From NCBI RefSeq assembly GCF_001426505.1, contig NZ_LMEV01000013.1, positions 62,001 to 126,000 on the forward strand: a stretch of DNA of 64,000 bases, in the 5' to 3' direction. Positions 63,029-64,000 of the stretch are shown piece after piece. The DNA is from Variovorax sp. Root473. GTDB lineage: Bacteria > Pseudomonadota > Gammaproteobacteria > Burkholderiales > Burkholderiaceae_C. Position numbers and translations under genes: made by a program. Positions within the stretch are counted from its first letter, which is position 1. Every line of letters starts with the position of its first letter. The notes beneath the pieces are model-generated. The model saw only the letters and a program-made list of their open reading frames with translations, did no database searches and was not told the DNA's origin.

Positions 63029-63906
63029 ACTTGCACGGGCTCTGGCACTGGATCGGGTTTCTCGATGCCCCGCAACTCGCCGCTGGGAGCCGGCGTGCGC
63101 GGCGGTACCGCGCGTTCATCCTGCAGTTCCTGCACCGTGAGCTTCTTGTCGGTCATGCGCACGGCGCCGAAGATCGTGGAGAAGGCCACGTCCTTCGCGT
63201 CGCGACCCGTGCCCACGCGCACCAGCCGGTCGACGGGCGCCATGCGCGTCGGATCGAAAAGCACCCACTGCCCGCCGAGCCAGGCTTCGAACACGGCATG
63301 GAAGTCCTGCGGCGGTTCGTCGAACCACACGTAGCCCACCACCAGCCGCGCCGGAATGTTGAGCGCACGGCAGAAGGTGATGCCCAGATGCGCGAAGTCG
63401 CGGCACCCACCAGCGCGCTGCACGAACACCTCGCGCGCCGTGGTCGTCGAATCGCTGCTGCCCGGCACGTAGACGATGCTGTCGTGAATCCAGTCCGCAA
63501 TCGCCTGCACGCGGCCGATGCCCGGCGGCAGGTCGCCGAAGAGCTGCTGCGCACAGCGTGCCAGGAGGTCGGACTCGCAATAGCGCGTGGGCAGCAGGTC
63601 ACCCAGCACGGCATCGGGCAGCTGGCTGACCGGCACTTCGGGCAAGGTGGCCGGCACGTGCACCACCGGGCGCCGCACCGTCGCGCGGTAGGCGATGGTC
63701 AGCGGGCCGGGTTGGGCGTCGAAGCGCACGAAGCGATTGCCGCTGTCGACCTCGCAGCCCACCCGCAACCGCGCGGGCGGCTCGATGGTCAGCGTTTCGG
63801 CCAGCACCGTCTGCGCGCCCGTGCGCGCAGCCTCGATGTTCAGCCGCAGATGCGCCGGGGCGTCGACCTCATAGTCCAGGCGCAGGTCGATGTGCGACAG
63901 GTGCAT
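63019..63906 (-). CDS. Transglutaminase-like cysteine protease family protein
   Basis: A 295-residue protein with an N-terminal beta domain (about 1-105, bacterial transglutaminase-like N-terminal region) and a transglutaminase core. The triad is Cys168 in GGCRDFAH, His203 in DFHAVFEAWL and Asp218 in LFDPTRM. Bacterial members are probably peptidases or amidases; the substrate is unknown. ATG 63906 is chosen; a TTG at 63945 could add 13 residues. The stop codon lies inside the family-2 repeat. Confidence 0.9.
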   Translation of the reverse strand: MHLSHIDLRLDYEVDAPAHLRLNIEAARTGAQTVLAETLTIEPPARLRVGCEVDSGNRFVRFDAQPGPLTIAYRATVRRPVVHVPATLPEVPVSQLPDAVLGDLLPTRYCESDLLARCAQQLFGDLPPGIGRVQAIADWIHDSIVYVPGSSDSTTTAREVFVQRAGGCRDFAHLGITFCRALNIPARLVVGYVWFDEPPQDFHAVFEAWLGGQWVLFDPTRMAPVDRLVRVGTGRDAKDVAFSTIFGAVRMTDKKLTVQELQDERAVPPRTPAPSGELRGIEKPDPVPEPVQVPA

Positions 63907-63941
63907 GGCATGGGCCAAGGGGGTGCCGGGCGGCGACGCGG

Positions 63942-64000
63942 TCAATCGATCGCCTTCTTCACCGCGCCGACGCCGAGTGCGGCCAGCACCACGAACAGCA
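63942..64000 (-). CDS. C-terminal end of a probable membrane protein (partial)
   Basis: On the minus strand an open frame enters from the right edge and ends at a TGA (63942-63944). It encodes ..LFVVLAALGVGAVKKAID, a hydrophobic helix followed by a basic tail. The family cannot be told from this piece. Confidence 0.5.
   Translation of the reverse strand, partial: LFVVLAALGVGAVKKAID

Overview
The window is high-GC (mostly GC-ending codons) chromosomal DNA from a betaproteobacterium of the order Burkholderiales, most like Comamonadaceae/Variovorax. The evidence is the aerobic hybrid benzoyl-CoA (box) pathway with a BoxR-type regulator, the gene order mnmG-rsmG-lysE-parA-hydrolase-parB, a minCDE operon, and compact operons whose genes overlap by ATGA or TGATG. 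I see no insertion sequence, prophage, CRISPR array or plasmid function. Two parS-like palindromes next to parA/parB suggest that the right end lies near the chromosomal origin.

Layout. 1-6.1 kb: end of an unidentified gene, fumarylacetoacetase, tRNA-Gly, an Rrf2 regulator with its flavoprotein, a membrane-anchored AraC regulator, a secreted hydrolase and a low-complexity exported protein. 6.1-21.6 kb: benzoate catabolism in two arms around boxR. The minus-strand arm is boxC-boxB-boxA-maoC. The plus-strand arm is DUF4863-boxD-benzoate-CoA ligase-hydrolase-livKHMGF (ABC uptake). Each arm has a readable sigma-70 promoter overlapped by TGCA operator motifs of the BoxR/BzdR type. 21.6-29.2 kb: a sigma-54 activator, a glycosyltransferase/TetR pair, a poly-glycine lipoprotein and a flavin monooxygenase with a -24/-12 promoter. 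TGCGAC motifs upstream of the activator and of the monooxygenase suggest they belong together.

29.2-42.4 kb: a Crp-like regulator, a DUF1090 protein, a five-gene CoA-dependent catabolic cluster (a BKACE-family cleavage enzyme with an altered metal motif, binding protein, 3-hydroxyacid dehydrogenase, feruloyl-CoA-synthase-like ligase, crotonase), a MocR regulator divergent from degradative HMG-CoA reductase with a two-gene membrane transporter (probable mevalonate use), and an AsmA-like protein. 42.4-57 kb: a hotdog thioesterase, RutG permease, minCDE, a TetR/micro-protein/hydrolase unit with two matching operators, a CysB-like regulator, and housekeeping or accessory genes (RcnB, DHFR-like, HxlR, TesA, CYTH, PduO, DinB, GlcD-like, CsgG-like). 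57-64 kb: parB, hydrolase, parA, lysE, rsmG, mnmG, a transglutaminase-like protease and the edge of another gene.

Most distinctive non-coding features: a repeat of about 85-95 bp in four copies and a 39-bp repeat in two copies, all directly behind (or overlapping) stop codons in the same orientation relative to the upstream gene; parS sites inside rsmG and mnmG; and several operator architectures that can be read directly from the sequence. All functional calls come from reading motifs and gene order; no database search was run.
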